A DNA stretch of 32,089 nucleotides from Campylobacteraceae bacterium (GCA_027038275.1 JALVXC010000131.1:1-32089); one strand, 5' to 3'. Positions 20,097 through 27,020 are shown, counted from the first letter of the stretch. Numbers and translations: made by a program. The notes: generated by a model not told the origin, from the letters alone.

Positions 20097-20131
20097 GGCG
20101 ATGAAAATTAAATTAAAGAGTAGGATATTGA

Positions 20132-21493
20132 ATGCCAAGTAGTCAAAAAATAGAAGAGATTTTAACATGTATTAAAGATTGTTCACCTGGACAAGATGAA
20201 TTTTATCAAGCAGCACAAGAGGTTTTAGCTTCACTAAAGCCACTTTTAGACAGCGATAAAAGATACCTTGAAGAGAATATTTTAGAGAGAATTATAGTTC
20301 CAGAGCGTACAATTATCTTTCGTGTAAATTGGGTAGATGATGCAGGAAAAATTCAGACAAATTTAGGATACAGAGTACAGTTTAACTCGGCTATTGGCCC
20401 CTATAAAGGTGGTCTTCGTTTTCACCCAACTGTAACACTAGGAACTATGAAATTTCTAGCTTTTGAGCAAATTTTTAAAAATTCATTAACTGGTTTACCA
20501 ATAGGTGGAGCAAAAGGTGGTTCTAATTTTAATCCAAAAGGAAAATCAGATAATGAAATTATGAGATTTTGTCAAGCCCTTATGTCAGAACTATATAAAC
20601 ATATTGGTAAACATAGAGATATTCCAGCAGGAGATATTGGAGTAGGGGCAAGAGAGATAGGGTATCTCTTTGGGCAATATAAAAAGCTAACAGGTGAATT
20701 TGAAGGAATTTTAACAGGAAAAGGGCTAAATTGGGGTGGTTCAAGAGCTAGAAAAGAGGCAACAGGTTACGGCTCTGTATATTTTGCAGAGAATTTTTTA
20801 AATAAATATGGCAAGAGTTTAAAAGGTAAAAAATGTGCAGTTTCAGGCTCTGGAAATGTGGCTATCTATACTATTGAAAAGCTCTATGAGATGGGGGCTA
20901 TTCCTATTTCATGCTCTGATAGTAAGGGGACTATTTATCAAGAAGATGGTATTGATTTAAAGGCACTAAAAGTCATAAAAGAGATTCATCACGAATCGCT
21001 TGAAAAGTATGCAACAGTTGATTGTAAATGTGAATATATTCCTGTGAGTAAATATCCTGAGGGGGGTCATGCTGTTTGGCATATTCCATGTGATGTTGCT
21101 TTTCCTTCTGCAACACAAAATGAGCTAACATTAATGGATGCCAAGAAACTTAAAGAGAATGGTTGTATCTTGGTCAATGAGGGGGCAAATATGCCTACAA
21201 CACCTGAGGCGTTAAAATTTATTAGAGAAAATGGAATTCTCTTCTCTCCTGGAAAAGCAGCCAATGCAGGTGGTGTAGCTACTTCACAACTAGAGATGAG
21301 CCAAAATGCAAGTATGGCACAGTGGTCATTTGAGGAGGTAGATATTAAGCTTCGTACAATTATGCAAAATATTTTTAAAACAGCTTATGATACCTCTGTA
21401 GAGTTTGATTGTGAGGGTGACTTAGTTACAGGAGCTAATATTGCAGGTTTTAGAAAAGTAGCTGACTCCATGATAGACCAAGGTTCGATTTAG
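20132..21493 (+). CDS. gdhA: Glutamate dehydrogenase (NADP-type)
   Basis: GdhA reductively aminates 2-oxoglutarate with ammonia to glutamate. At 453 residues it is a hexameric-type enzyme of the NADP-dependent bacterial group. The substrate site is in YKGGLRFHPTV and FEQIFKNSLTGLPIGGAKGG; the DIPAGDIGVGAREIGYLFG segment and the second-domain dinucleotide motif SGSGNVAIYTIEKL (about residue 239) are intact. The C-terminal ANAGGVATSQLEMSQNA is typical. The start has AGGAT upstream. The gene appears to stand alone. Its stop codon lies within a perfect 12-bp inverted repeat. Confidence 0.95.
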   Translation: MPSSQKIEEILTCIKDCSPGQDEFYQAAQEVLASLKPLLDSDKRYLEENILERIIVPERTIIFRVNWVDDAGKIQTNLGYRVQFNSAIGPYKGGLRFHPTVTLGTMKFLAFEQIFKNSLTGLPIGGAKGGSNFNPKGKSDNEIMRFCQALMSELYKHIGKHRDIPAGDIGVGAREIGYLFGQYKKLTGEFEGILTGKGLNWGGSRARKEATGYGSVYFAENFLNKYGKSLKGKKCAVSGSGNVAIYTIEKLYEMGAIPISCSDSKGTIYQEDGIDLKALKVIKEIHHESLEKYATVDCKCEYIPVSKYPEGGHAVWHIPCDVAFPSATQNELTLMDAKKLKENGCILVNEGANMPTTPEALKFIRENGILFSPGKAANAGGVATSQLEMSQNASMAQWSFEEVDIKLRTIMQNIFKTAYDTSVEFDCEGDLVTGANIAGFRKVADSMIDQGSI

Positions 21494-21513
21494 GAGTTTT
21501 TTCCTAAATCGAA
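21484..21513 (+). terminator. Perfect 12-bp hairpin spanning the gdhA stop
   Basis: TTCGATTTAGGA (21484-21495) and TCCTAAATCGAA (21502-21513) form an uninterrupted stem with loop GTTTTT. The gdhA TAG (21491-21493) is inside the left arm. No T tract follows, so rho-independent termination is uncertain; it could protect the mRNA 3' end. Confidence 0.5.
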
Positions 21514-21535
21514 ACAATTAAAAACATCTATAGAC

Positions 21536-21564
21536 TTGTTTTTTTAAACTAAAAATGTTATAAT
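21536..21564 (+). promoter_or_regulatory. Promoter of the 49-residue mini-gene
   Basis: TTGTTT (21536-21541) and TATAAT (21559-21564) are spaced by 17 bp. This is the most canonical -35/-10 pair in the window and lies 45 bp before the small ORF. Confidence 0.6.
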
Positions 21565-21609
21565 ATATTAATATTTATTTAAATATATTATAATTAAAAG
21601 GAGTTTAAA

Positions 21610-21759
21610 ATGAGAGCAGGAATCATTGGTATAATGGCAGGATTGACAATGGCAACAGCTTTAAAAAATGGTGATGATTTGAGTTCTCAAGTAGTTAGAG
21701 CCTCTTTAGCTACTGAAATACTCTTTATTATTATCTTTGGATTGATAGAGTTGCATTAA
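21610..21759 (+). CDS. Small membrane protein of 49 residues
   Basis: ATG at 21610 follows AAAAGGAG with seven bases of spacing and a canonical promoter. The protein begins MRAGIIGIMAGLTMATAL, a hydrophobic Gly/Ala-rich helix. It then has a short polar loop (KNGDDLSSQVVRAS) and a second hydrophobic helix (EILFIIIFGLIELH). This predicts a two-helix membrane mini-protein. I do not recognise the family. Strong expression signals and clean helices argue for a genuine gene. The next gene, a lipoprotein, has its own -10 box. Confidence 0.65.
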   Translation: MRAGIIGIMAGLTMATALKNGDDLSSQVVRASLATEILFIIIFGLIELH

Positions 21760-21771
21760 GTTAAAAAAGTT

Positions 21772-21777
21772 TATAAT
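21772..21777 (+). promoter_or_regulatory. -10 promoter box of the small lipoprotein gene
   Basis: TATAAT in GTTTATAATAGT, 33 bp before the ATG at 21811. Confidence 0.5.
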
Positions 21778-21810
21778 AGTCTCTATTACTTTGTATTATT
21801 AGGAAAAGAG

Positions 21811-22017
21811 ATGTATAAAAAAATAGTATTACTTATATTTTTGGCACTAGTAACTTCTTGTAGTCAAACAAAAGTTAAAAAAGAGGTTAAAGTTAAAAGA
21901 GTAGTTGAACACAATAAAACAGCTGTTCCTGTAGCAACTCATGTAGAGAATACAATATCAGAAGATTTTGTACCAGAGCATATACGCCTTTCACACATAG
22001 AAGTTGTACCACATTAA
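21811..22017 (+). CDS. Small lipoprotein, unknown function
   Basis: The 68-residue protein has a lipoprotein signal, MYKKIVLLIFLALVTSCS, with lipobox LVTSC. The mature part is about 51 residues, with a Lys/Val-rich stretch (KVKKEVKVKRVVEHN) followed by an acidic segment. The ribosome binding site AGGAAAAG and the TATAAT at 21772 support the start. No family recognised. It precedes the NAD salvage genes, but a stem-loop separates them, so a shared function is not implied. Confidence 0.65.
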   Translation: MYKKIVLLIFLALVTSCSQTKVKKEVKVKRVVEHNKTAVPVATHVENTISEDFVPEHIRLSHIEVVPH

Positions 22018-22037
22018 GAAAACTATGCTACACTTCT

Positions 22038-22067
22038 AACAGCTCAAAAGGATTTTTTGACGCTGTT
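22038..22067 (+). promoter_or_regulatory. Stem-loop between the lipoprotein gene and nadM
   Basis: AACAGC-TCAAAA (22038-22049) pairs with TTTTGA (22055-22060) and, after one bulged C, GCTGTT (22062-22067). The 12-pair stem with a 5-base loop has no T tract after it. It may end the lipoprotein transcript or be a leader element of nadM. I cannot match it to a known riboswitch. Confidence 0.4.
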
Positions 22068-22123
22068 CTACTCTAGGGATAGACCCACAAAGAGTAAATT
22101 TAATTTCGCTAAGGAGCTTAGTG

Positions 22124-23131
22124 ATGAAGTATGATTACCTCATTTTTATAGGCAGATTTCAGCCATTTCACTTAGGACACGAGAGTGTTATTCGCAAAGC
22201 ATTAGAGTTGTCAGACAAAGTTATTGTCTTAGTTGGTTCAGCATATCAGCCAAGAACCGTTCGTAATCCTTGGGATTTTAATGAACGAGAGATGTTTATG
22301 CGTTCAGTCTTTTCAGAAGAGGAGAATAGACGAATTTTAGCCTTTCCTCTACTTGACTATACCTACAACAATCAACTATGGATAAAGTCAGTTCAACAGT
22401 TAGTAGCAGGTGTAGTTCACAACAAAATAGCCTCTAAACCCAAAATTGGACTTATTGGTCATCAAAAAGATAACACATCAGACTACCTAACACAGTTTCC
22501 ACAATGGGAAAGAGAAGAGGTAGCCAACTACAAAAACATCTCCTCTACAGAGATACGAGAACTCTACTTTAATAATCAGGAGTTTTCAAATTCACTGAAT
22601 AGTAATATATCAATTTTGCTAGAGAAGTTTAAAACTACTAAAGCCTATGAACAAGTAGCCAATGAGTTCCACTTTGTCAAAAAATATAAAAGTGCATGGG
22701 ACAATGCCCCTTATGCTCCAATGTTCATTACAGTAGATGCTGTAGTAGTTCAGAGTGGGCATATTTTGCTCATAGAGCGAAAGGCACAACCAGGTCGAGG
22801 CTTAATGGCTCTTCCAGGGGGATTTTTAGATGCAAATGAGACTCTTAAATCAGCAGTCATCAGAGAGCTAAGAGAAGAGACAAGAATCAAAGTACCAGCC
22901 CCAGTTTTAGCAGGAAGCATTACCAAAACCCAAGTTTTTGACGACCCCTATCGTTCGGCACGAGGAAGAACAGTAACTCATGCTTACCTCATAGAACTAA
23001 AAGGCGACAAATTGCCAAAAGTAAAAGGTGGTGACGATGCTTCAAAAGCCTTTTGGATACCTTTTGCCGAGGTCAAGCCAGAGTTGATGTTTGAAGACCA
23101 TTTTCATATTATTCAGGCTATGGTGGGGTAA
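22124..23131 (+). CDS. nadM: Bifunctional NMN adenylyltransferase / Nudix hydrolase
   Basis: The first about 175 residues are a NadM-type nucleotidyltransferase with GRFQPFHLGHE near residue 12 (the HxGH motif) and the SSTEIR motif near residue 145. It joins NMN to AMP to make NAD. The C-terminal half is a Nudix domain, with GGFLDANETLKSAVIRELRE followed by ET at about residues 243-264. It matches the Nudix box except that the last Gly is Arg; such domains often cleave ADP-ribose or related dinucleotides. I prefer the ATG at 22124, seven bases after AAGGAG, over the GTG at 22121. The fusion is known from bacteria and from phages such as KVP40. With nadV downstream it forms a two-step nicotinamide-to-NAD route. 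Confidence 0.88.
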   Translation: MKYDYLIFIGRFQPFHLGHESVIRKALELSDKVIVLVGSAYQPRTVRNPWDFNEREMFMRSVFSEEENRRILAFPLLDYTYNNQLWIKSVQQLVAGVVHNKIASKPKIGLIGHQKDNTSDYLTQFPQWEREEVANYKNISSTEIRELYFNNQEFSNSLNSNISILLEKFKTTKAYEQVANEFHFVKKYKSAWDNAPYAPMFITVDAVVVQSGHILLIERKAQPGRGLMALPGGFLDANETLKSAVIRELREETRIKVPAPVLAGSITKTQVFDDPYRSARGRTVTHAYLIELKGDKLPKVKGGDDASKAFWIPFAEVKPELMFEDHFHIIQAMVG

Positions 23132-23132
23132 T

Positions 23133-23390
23133 ATGTTTGAAATCTATTTTCTAATCGGAGCAATTATAGGTTTAAATCTATATACCCACAATGAAATAAA
23201 CAAAGATGGAGCTTATTTCTTAGATGAAGAGAAACCCAAATATATTTCATTAGTTTGGTTAGTACCTATAATAGGTGCAGTAATTGCCCAATACAGATTA
23301 CACGCAGACAAAACATTTTACATGACCGTAATGGGAATTTTTTTCCTCTTACGGTATGGGATTTATTATATTGTTTATGTTTGGTTGTAA
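23133..23390 (+). CDS. Small membrane protein, unknown function
   Basis: ATG at 23133 begins one base after the nadM stop and follows GGTGGGG. An upstream in-frame start at 23091 would lie inside nadM and is unlikely. The 85-residue protein has three hydrophobic stretches: FEIYFLIGAIIGLNLY, ISLVWLVPIIGAVIAQY and TVMGIFFLLRYGIYYIVYVW. A polar loop with DEEKPKY separates the first two. It looks like a three-helix inner-membrane protein translated together with nadM. I do not recognise it as PnuC or another nicotinamide transporter, being far shorter, so a transport role is only a guess from position. Confidence 0.65.
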   Translation: MFEIYFLIGAIIGLNLYTHNEINKDGAYFLDEEKPKYISLVWLVPIIGAVIAQYRLHADKTFYMTVMGIFFLLRYGIYYIVYVWL

Positions 23391-23401
23391 CAACCGTAGG
23401 T

Positions 23402-23565
23402 CGGGATGTCCCAATGCCAATGACTTAAGGAATTAATCCAAAAATATAGCGAGGCTAAAGCCGTCGATTCCCTATATGCAATCTGCATTTTCGGAATCGG
23501 CGTGTTTACACCCGAACTATAAATGAGTCAAAAAATCCTTAGGTCATTGGCATTGCGGGATGTCC
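23402..23565. mobile_element. MITE-like element, 144 bp with 19-bp TIRs and 10-bp target duplication
   Basis: The 19-bp ends CAATGCCAATGACTTAAGG (23412-23430) and CCTTAGGTCATTGGCATTG (23537-23555) are inverted repeats with one mismatch. The perfect 10-mer CGGGATGTCC flanks the element in direct orientation on both sides (23402-23411 and 23556-23565), as expected for a target-site duplication. The interior is non-coding and full of nested palindromes: GGCTAAAGCC (23453-23462), CGATTCC/GGAATCG (23465-23471 and 23493-23499) enclosing ATGCA/TGCAT, and GTGTTTACAC (23502-23511). There is no transposase. It separates the small membrane gene from nadV and accounts for most of the 355-bp gene-free stretch there. 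Confidence 0.7.
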
Positions 23566-23667
23566 TCTTCCCTACAAAAACAGGCAAAAAACAGAAGCCC
23601 AATAAAACAAAAATTATTGGCAGATAGACAACATGAAATAAAGGATATTTATTTTATGCAAACAGGT

Positions 23668-23714
23668 GGTGCGTTAGAAAACAGCACCCAACACGTTCAA
23701 AACCGAAAGACGGT
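23668..23714 (+). promoter_or_regulatory. Leader hairpins upstream of nadV
   Basis: Two small stem-loops lie 30-80 bases before the nadV ATG: GGTGC/GCACC (23668-23672 and 23684-23688, loop 11) and ACCG/CGGT (23702-23705 and 23711-23714, loop AAAGA). They could be part of a leader structure, but the stems are short and no known riboswitch consensus is recognisable. Confidence 0.25.
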
Positions 23715-23745
23715 AAAGAACTTTTTCAACATAAAAGGATTTTTT

Positions 23746-25104
23746 ATGAAAAACATTATTTTAAACACAGACAGCTACAAATCAAGTCACTATTTACAGT
23801 ACCCACCAAAGAGTGAGTATGTCTCTTCATATATCGAAGCACGTGGTGGTGAGTATGACAAAACACTATTTTTTGGATTACAAGCATTCATTAAAGAGTA
23901 CCTCTTAACACCAATCACACAAGAGGATATAGACGAAGCCAAAGCAATTATAACAGCTCATGGTCTACCATTTAACGAAGAGGGTTGGCAATATATTTTA
24001 GAAAAATACAACGGATTTTTACCCATTGAAATATCTGCTGTAGCCGAGGGAATGTTAATCCCTCTAAGATGCCCCTTGGTTCAAGTAATCAACACCGACC
24101 CAAAACTGCCTTGGTTAACCTCATATATGGAGACAGCCTTGCTCAGAGCCGTTTGGTTTCCTACCACCGTAGCCACTCTTTCGTACTCTATCAAAGAGAT
24201 TATAAGAGGCTATTTAGAAGCCACAAGCGACAATGTAGAAGCACAACTACCCTTTAAACTACACGACTTTGGAGCAAGAGGAACATCAAGCGAAGAGTCG
24301 GCAATGTTGGGTGGTATGGCTCATTTAGTGAACTTTCAAGGTACAGATACCATGTCAGGGATTATCGGTGCAAGAGCTTACTATGGGGCAGATATGGCAG
24401 GTTTTTCAATCCCTGCTAGTGAACACTCCACCATGACAAGTTGGCAAAGAGAGGGCGAAAGAGATGCTTATGCAAACATGATAAAACAGTTTGGAGGCAA
24501 AGGCAAAATCTTTGCTGTAGTCTCCGACTCTTACGACATCTACAACGCTGTAAGCAACATTTGGGGCAAAGAGCTAAAAGAGCAAGTAAAGAAAAGTGGT
24601 GCAACCTTGGTCATTCGCCCAGATTCAGGAGAACCAAAAGAGATAGTATTGGAGGTTATGAAACGAGTTTACACCGAGTTTGGAGGCTACAAAAACTCAA
24701 AAGGCTACATTGTTTTAGACGACTCTGTACGCATTATCCAAGGTGATGGAGTAGACAAACAAGCTATCAAAGAGATATTGGAAATATTGAAAAATGAAGG
24801 CTTCTCTGCTGACAACATCGCCTTTGGAATGGGTGGAGGACTACTACAAGCCGTAGGAAGAGATGACTTTAAATTTGCTATGAAAGCGTCGGCTATCTGT
24901 GTGGGTGGTGAGTGGAGAGATGTTTACAAAGACCCCATTACCGATAGTGGCAAGAGGTCTAAGAGGGGGAGATTGGCTTTGAGTTGTGATTTTGAGACTG
25001 TTAGAGTTGAGGAGTTGGAGGGGCGAGAGGATTTGTTGAAGGTTGTGTTTAGAGATGGTAGGCTTTTGAGGGATTATGGGTTTTGGGAGGTTAGGAATAT
25101 TTGA
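23746..25104 (+). CDS. nadV: Nicotinamide phosphoribosyltransferase
   Basis: NadV (NAMPT) condenses nicotinamide with PRPP to give NMN, the substrate of the nadM product upstream. From the ATG at 23746, after AAAAGGA, the protein is 452 residues. Upstream in-frame codons to 23560 enter the MITE and are not credible. Characteristic parts are NTDSYKSSHYLQYPP at the N-terminus, FGARGTSSEESAMLGG near residue 178, ASEHSTMTSW near 225, LVIRPDSGEP near 290, QGDGVD, and FGMGGGLLQAVGRDDFKFAMK near 362. The body is rich in A and C on the plus strand, but from about 24,955 the coding strand becomes G/T-rich with many AGG codons, unlike the rest. Confidence 0.92.
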   Translation: MKNIILNTDSYKSSHYLQYPPKSEYVSSYIEARGGEYDKTLFFGLQAFIKEYLLTPITQEDIDEAKAIITAHGLPFNEEGWQYILEKYNGFLPIEISAVAEGMLIPLRCPLVQVINTDPKLPWLTSYMETALLRAVWFPTTVATLSYSIKEIIRGYLEATSDNVEAQLPFKLHDFGARGTSSEESAMLGGMAHLVNFQGTDTMSGIIGARAYYGADMAGFSIPASEHSTMTSWQREGERDAYANMIKQFGGKGKIFAVVSDSYDIYNAVSNIWGKELKEQVKKSGATLVIRPDSGEPKEIVLEVMKRVYTEFGGYKNSKGYIVLDDSVRIIQGDGVDKQAIKEILEILKNEGFSADNIAFGMGGGLLQAVGRDDFKFAMKASAICVGGEWRDVYKDPITDSGKRSKRGRLALSCDFETVRVEELEGREDLLKVVFRDGRLLRDYGFWEVRNI

Positions 25105-25187
25105 TTTAAACTTTCTTATTATGAAATTTACAGAATTTATATATTTTACATTTATTACAGAAAATATAAATTTAATAATTATTATGA

Positions 25188-25193
25188 TATAAT
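25188..25193 (+). promoter_or_regulatory. -10 promoter box of the two small genes
   Basis: TATAAT in GATATAATTGC, 30 bp before the ATG at 25223, in AT-rich sequence following nadV. Confidence 0.5.
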
Positions 25194-25222
25194 TGCTTAG
25201 AATATAAAAATAAAGGTTTTTT

Positions 25223-25528
25223 ATGAAAGATTACAGTAAAATATTTATAGAAGAAATGGTAAGCACGGCAAGAACTGTTGATAAAAAGGAAAGGCATAGT
25301 AATGGTTCATTAGAAATAAAAATATCTGATGAAGATATAAAAGATATTTTAGGAAGAAAGAGGCTGAGACAAGGCTTAAAGAAGAATCTTATTAAAGATT
25401 TAGCAAGTGCCAATGTTAAAGCTTCTGAATGTGATACTAATTCACTTTGCATTATTATTCCTAAAGAAAAATTAGATAAAAAAATTCTTAAGTATAGTGA
25501 TATAAAAAATAAAAACAAGGAACAATAG
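25223..25528 (+). CDS. Hypothetical protein, 101 residues
   Basis: The protein is charged and soluble, with alternating helix-like and strand-like segments. It has MKDYSKIFIEEMVSTARTV, then SLEIKISDEDIKDIL, a basic helix (GRKRLRQGLKKNLIKDL), and a beta-like end with TNSLCIIIPKEKL. There is no signal peptide or membrane helix. The basic middle could touch nucleic acid, but that is a guess. I recognise no family. It is followed one base later by the next ORF, so the two are co-transcribed, and the AlbA_2 gene lies 160 bp further on. A 102-codon antisense frame covers the same region but has no comparable start signals. Confidence 0.6.
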   Translation: MKDYSKIFIEEMVSTARTVDKKERHSNGSLEIKISDEDIKDILGRKRLRQGLKKNLIKDLASANVKASECDTNSLCIIIPKEKLDKKILKYSDIKNKNKEQ

Positions 25529-25529
25529 G

Positions 25530-25799
25530 ATGAATACAAATACTATAATTAATATCTCTGTTAGGATATCAAAATTAGAAGAAGAAGTTAAAAAATGTGA
25601 GAATAGAGCTGATACAACAGGTGAAGAATTTTATGAAAGTAAAAGGGAACTCTTGCAAGAATCTATCTACACATTAAAATTGGACTTAAATACACTTATT
25701 TTAAATACTCAGAATGAAAACCTAAAAAAAGAAATAGAAAAACTTAATCAAAAAATCGTTGAGATTTCTCAAAAACTATTAGAATTAGAATTACATTAA
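25530..25799 (+). CDS. Hypothetical coiled-coil protein, 89 residues
   Basis: The ATG lies one base after the preceding stop, with AAGGA about nine bases upstream, so translation is probably coupled. Nearly the whole protein is predicted coiled coil, with heptads visible in VRISKLEEEVKKCENRA and NLKKEIEKLNQKIVEISQKL. No known domain is recognised. Small coiled-coil proteins beside a nuclease-like or membrane effector are often oligomerisation partners or antidotes. Here that is inference from position only. Confidence 0.6.
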   Translation: MNTNTIINISVRISKLEEEVKKCENRADTTGEEFYESKRELLQESIYTLKLDLNTLILNTQNENLKKEIEKLNQKIVEISQKLLELELH

Positions 25800-25822
25800 C
25801 TTAATTACAACTATGATATTGG

Positions 25823-25846
25823 GCAATGAAGCAGTAGCTTCATTGC
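25823..25846. terminator. Perfect 10-bp hairpin between the coiled-coil gene and the AlbA_2 gene
   Basis: GCAATGAAGC (25823-25832) and GCTTCATTGC (25837-25846) with loop AGTA. It follows the coiled-coil stop by 23 bp. No T tract follows directly, so it is a candidate terminator or mRNA-end structure; the AlbA_2 gene has its own -10 box after it. Confidence 0.45.
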
Positions 25847-25928
25847 TAGTCTAAATTACTCCCTAATAATAATAAAAAAGATGACTAGCTATTAAAAAAA
25901 ATTATTTTAGAATCAAAAATGATTTTGG

Positions 25929-25934
25929 TATAAT
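25929..25934 (+). promoter_or_regulatory. -10 promoter box of the AlbA_2 gene
   Basis: TATAAT in TTGGTATAATTCT, 28 bp before the ATG at 25962. Confidence 0.5.
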
Positions 25935-25961
25935 TCTAAACTAAAAATAGGGTAAGTTAAA

Positions 25962-27020
25962 ATGACAAGCAAAGAACTAAAAGAGATTATAGCACAAGGT
26001 GAAAACGCAAAGGTTGATTTTAAGCGTGAGTGGTATAAAAGTGCGTCTAAAAATGAGTTAAATTCTGAATTTATAAAAGATATATTTGCTCTGACTAATG
26101 GAGATAAATTTAGCATAAATAAAACAGCTTATCTAATTATTGGTATTACTAATAATAGTAAAAGTTTTTATAATTTTGATACATCAAAAATACCTCACTC
26201 TTTGGAACGACTAAAAAAAGATTTACTAGATATTTTAAATAATCATGCTCAACCTGAATTTTTAGCTTTAGATGTGGAGTGGGTAGAGCTAGACGAGGGG
26301 CAAAATATTTTAGTATTGTCTGTTCCTCCTCATGGTCGATTGATTTCATTGTCCAAAGATTTACATGGACTAGATAAAAAAGGAACAATTTATTATAGGC
26401 AAGGAGAGAGTATAAGAGTTGCTTCTTTGGAGGTTATTAAAGATTTTGAAAAGGCTTTTGAGAAAGATAAAAAAACTAAAAACTTTTATAAAATAGCTTT
26501 GTTTATTAGTATAGGATTACTTATTTTTCTTTTCTCATATCAGGAGTATTCTAATTCTAATACAAATACATATTTAAAAGATGTTGATAATCTCGCACTT
26601 GTTGAATATATAAATAACTTACCTAAAGAGATGGAAAATATAGACAAACAATTACAGCAAGAATTAGCTAATAATGAATTAAAACGAAATCCTGATTTAG
26701 CAAGAGACCAAGAAGTGTCAGATGACGCTTTTTACTTAATGACATTGGAATATGAAACATCAGAATTTACAAAAGAAGCTTATTTAAAACTTGCTAAATT
26801 TTATAAAAAAGAATATTTTGGAGGTAAAAGTTCTTCTGAATTTCTTGAAGATTATATAGAAAATATTAGGACAAATCGTCAAATTGCTTATAAGCTATCT
26901 AAGCTTATTGAGAATTTTGTTAAAGATATTTCTGATAAAAATAAAAAAATAGATTATTCAAATTGGAAAAGTAGATGGGAAAAAGCAGTAAAAATGAAAG
27001 ATTTAAAAGATGAGTATTAA
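25962..27020 (+). CDS. Schlafen AlbA_2-domain membrane protein
   Basis: The first about 165 residues form an AlbA_2/Schlafen-like putative nucleic-acid-binding domain: GENAKVDFKREWY near residue 13, FIKDIFALTNGDKF near 38, AYLIIGITNN near 53, and GTIYYRQGESIRVAS near 145. One transmembrane helix follows at about 175-194 (FYKIALFISIGLLIFLFSYQ). The remaining 155 residues are a charged helical domain without a recognised family, containing several Tyr-rich helices. AlbA_2 proteins are known as regulators with attached HTH domains and from defence islands. An AlbA_2 domain tethered to the membrane is less usual. The gene has its own promoter, and two small genes lie just upstream. Its stop overlaps the stop of a minus-strand gene fragment. 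Confidence 0.75.
   Translation: MTSKELKEIIAQGENAKVDFKREWYKSASKNELNSEFIKDIFALTNGDKFSINKTAYLIIGITNNSKSFYNFDTSKIPHSLERLKKDLLDILNNHAQPEFLALDVEWVELDEGQNILVLSVPPHGRLISLSKDLHGLDKKGTIYYRQGESIRVASLEVIKDFEKAFEKDKKTKNFYKIALFISIGLLIFLFSYQEYSNSNTNTYLKDVDNLALVEYINNLPKEMENIDKQLQQELANNELKRNPDLARDQEVSDDAFYLMTLEYETSEFTKEAYLKLAKFYKKEYFGGKSSSEFLEDYIENIRTNRQIAYKLSKLIENFVKDISDKNKKIDYSNWKSRWEKAVKMKDLKDEY

Noticed and set aside
23402-23565. CRISPR repeat or attachment site
   Set aside because: There are only two inverted ends and one direct 10-mer pair, with no repeated spacer units and no integrase.
23560-23745. 62-codon N-terminal extension of NadV
   Set aside because: It begins inside the flanking duplication of the MITE-like element, and the family starts at MKNIILNTDSYKSSHY. 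The ribosome binding site AAAAGGA is before 23746.
22018-23745. Known NAD-responsive riboswitch upstream of nadM or nadV
   Set aside because: Stem-loops exist, but I could not match any to a consensus, so no riboswitch is claimed.
24416-24746. Overlapping frames on both strands inside nadV (62 and 101 codons)
   Set aside because: Shadows of the nadV reading frame, with Arg/Cys/Leu-rich nonsense sequence.
25231-25539. 102-codon minus-strand frame opposite the first small accessory gene
   Set aside because: The plus-strand frame has a -10 box, start spacing and coupling to the next gene; the antisense frame has none of these.
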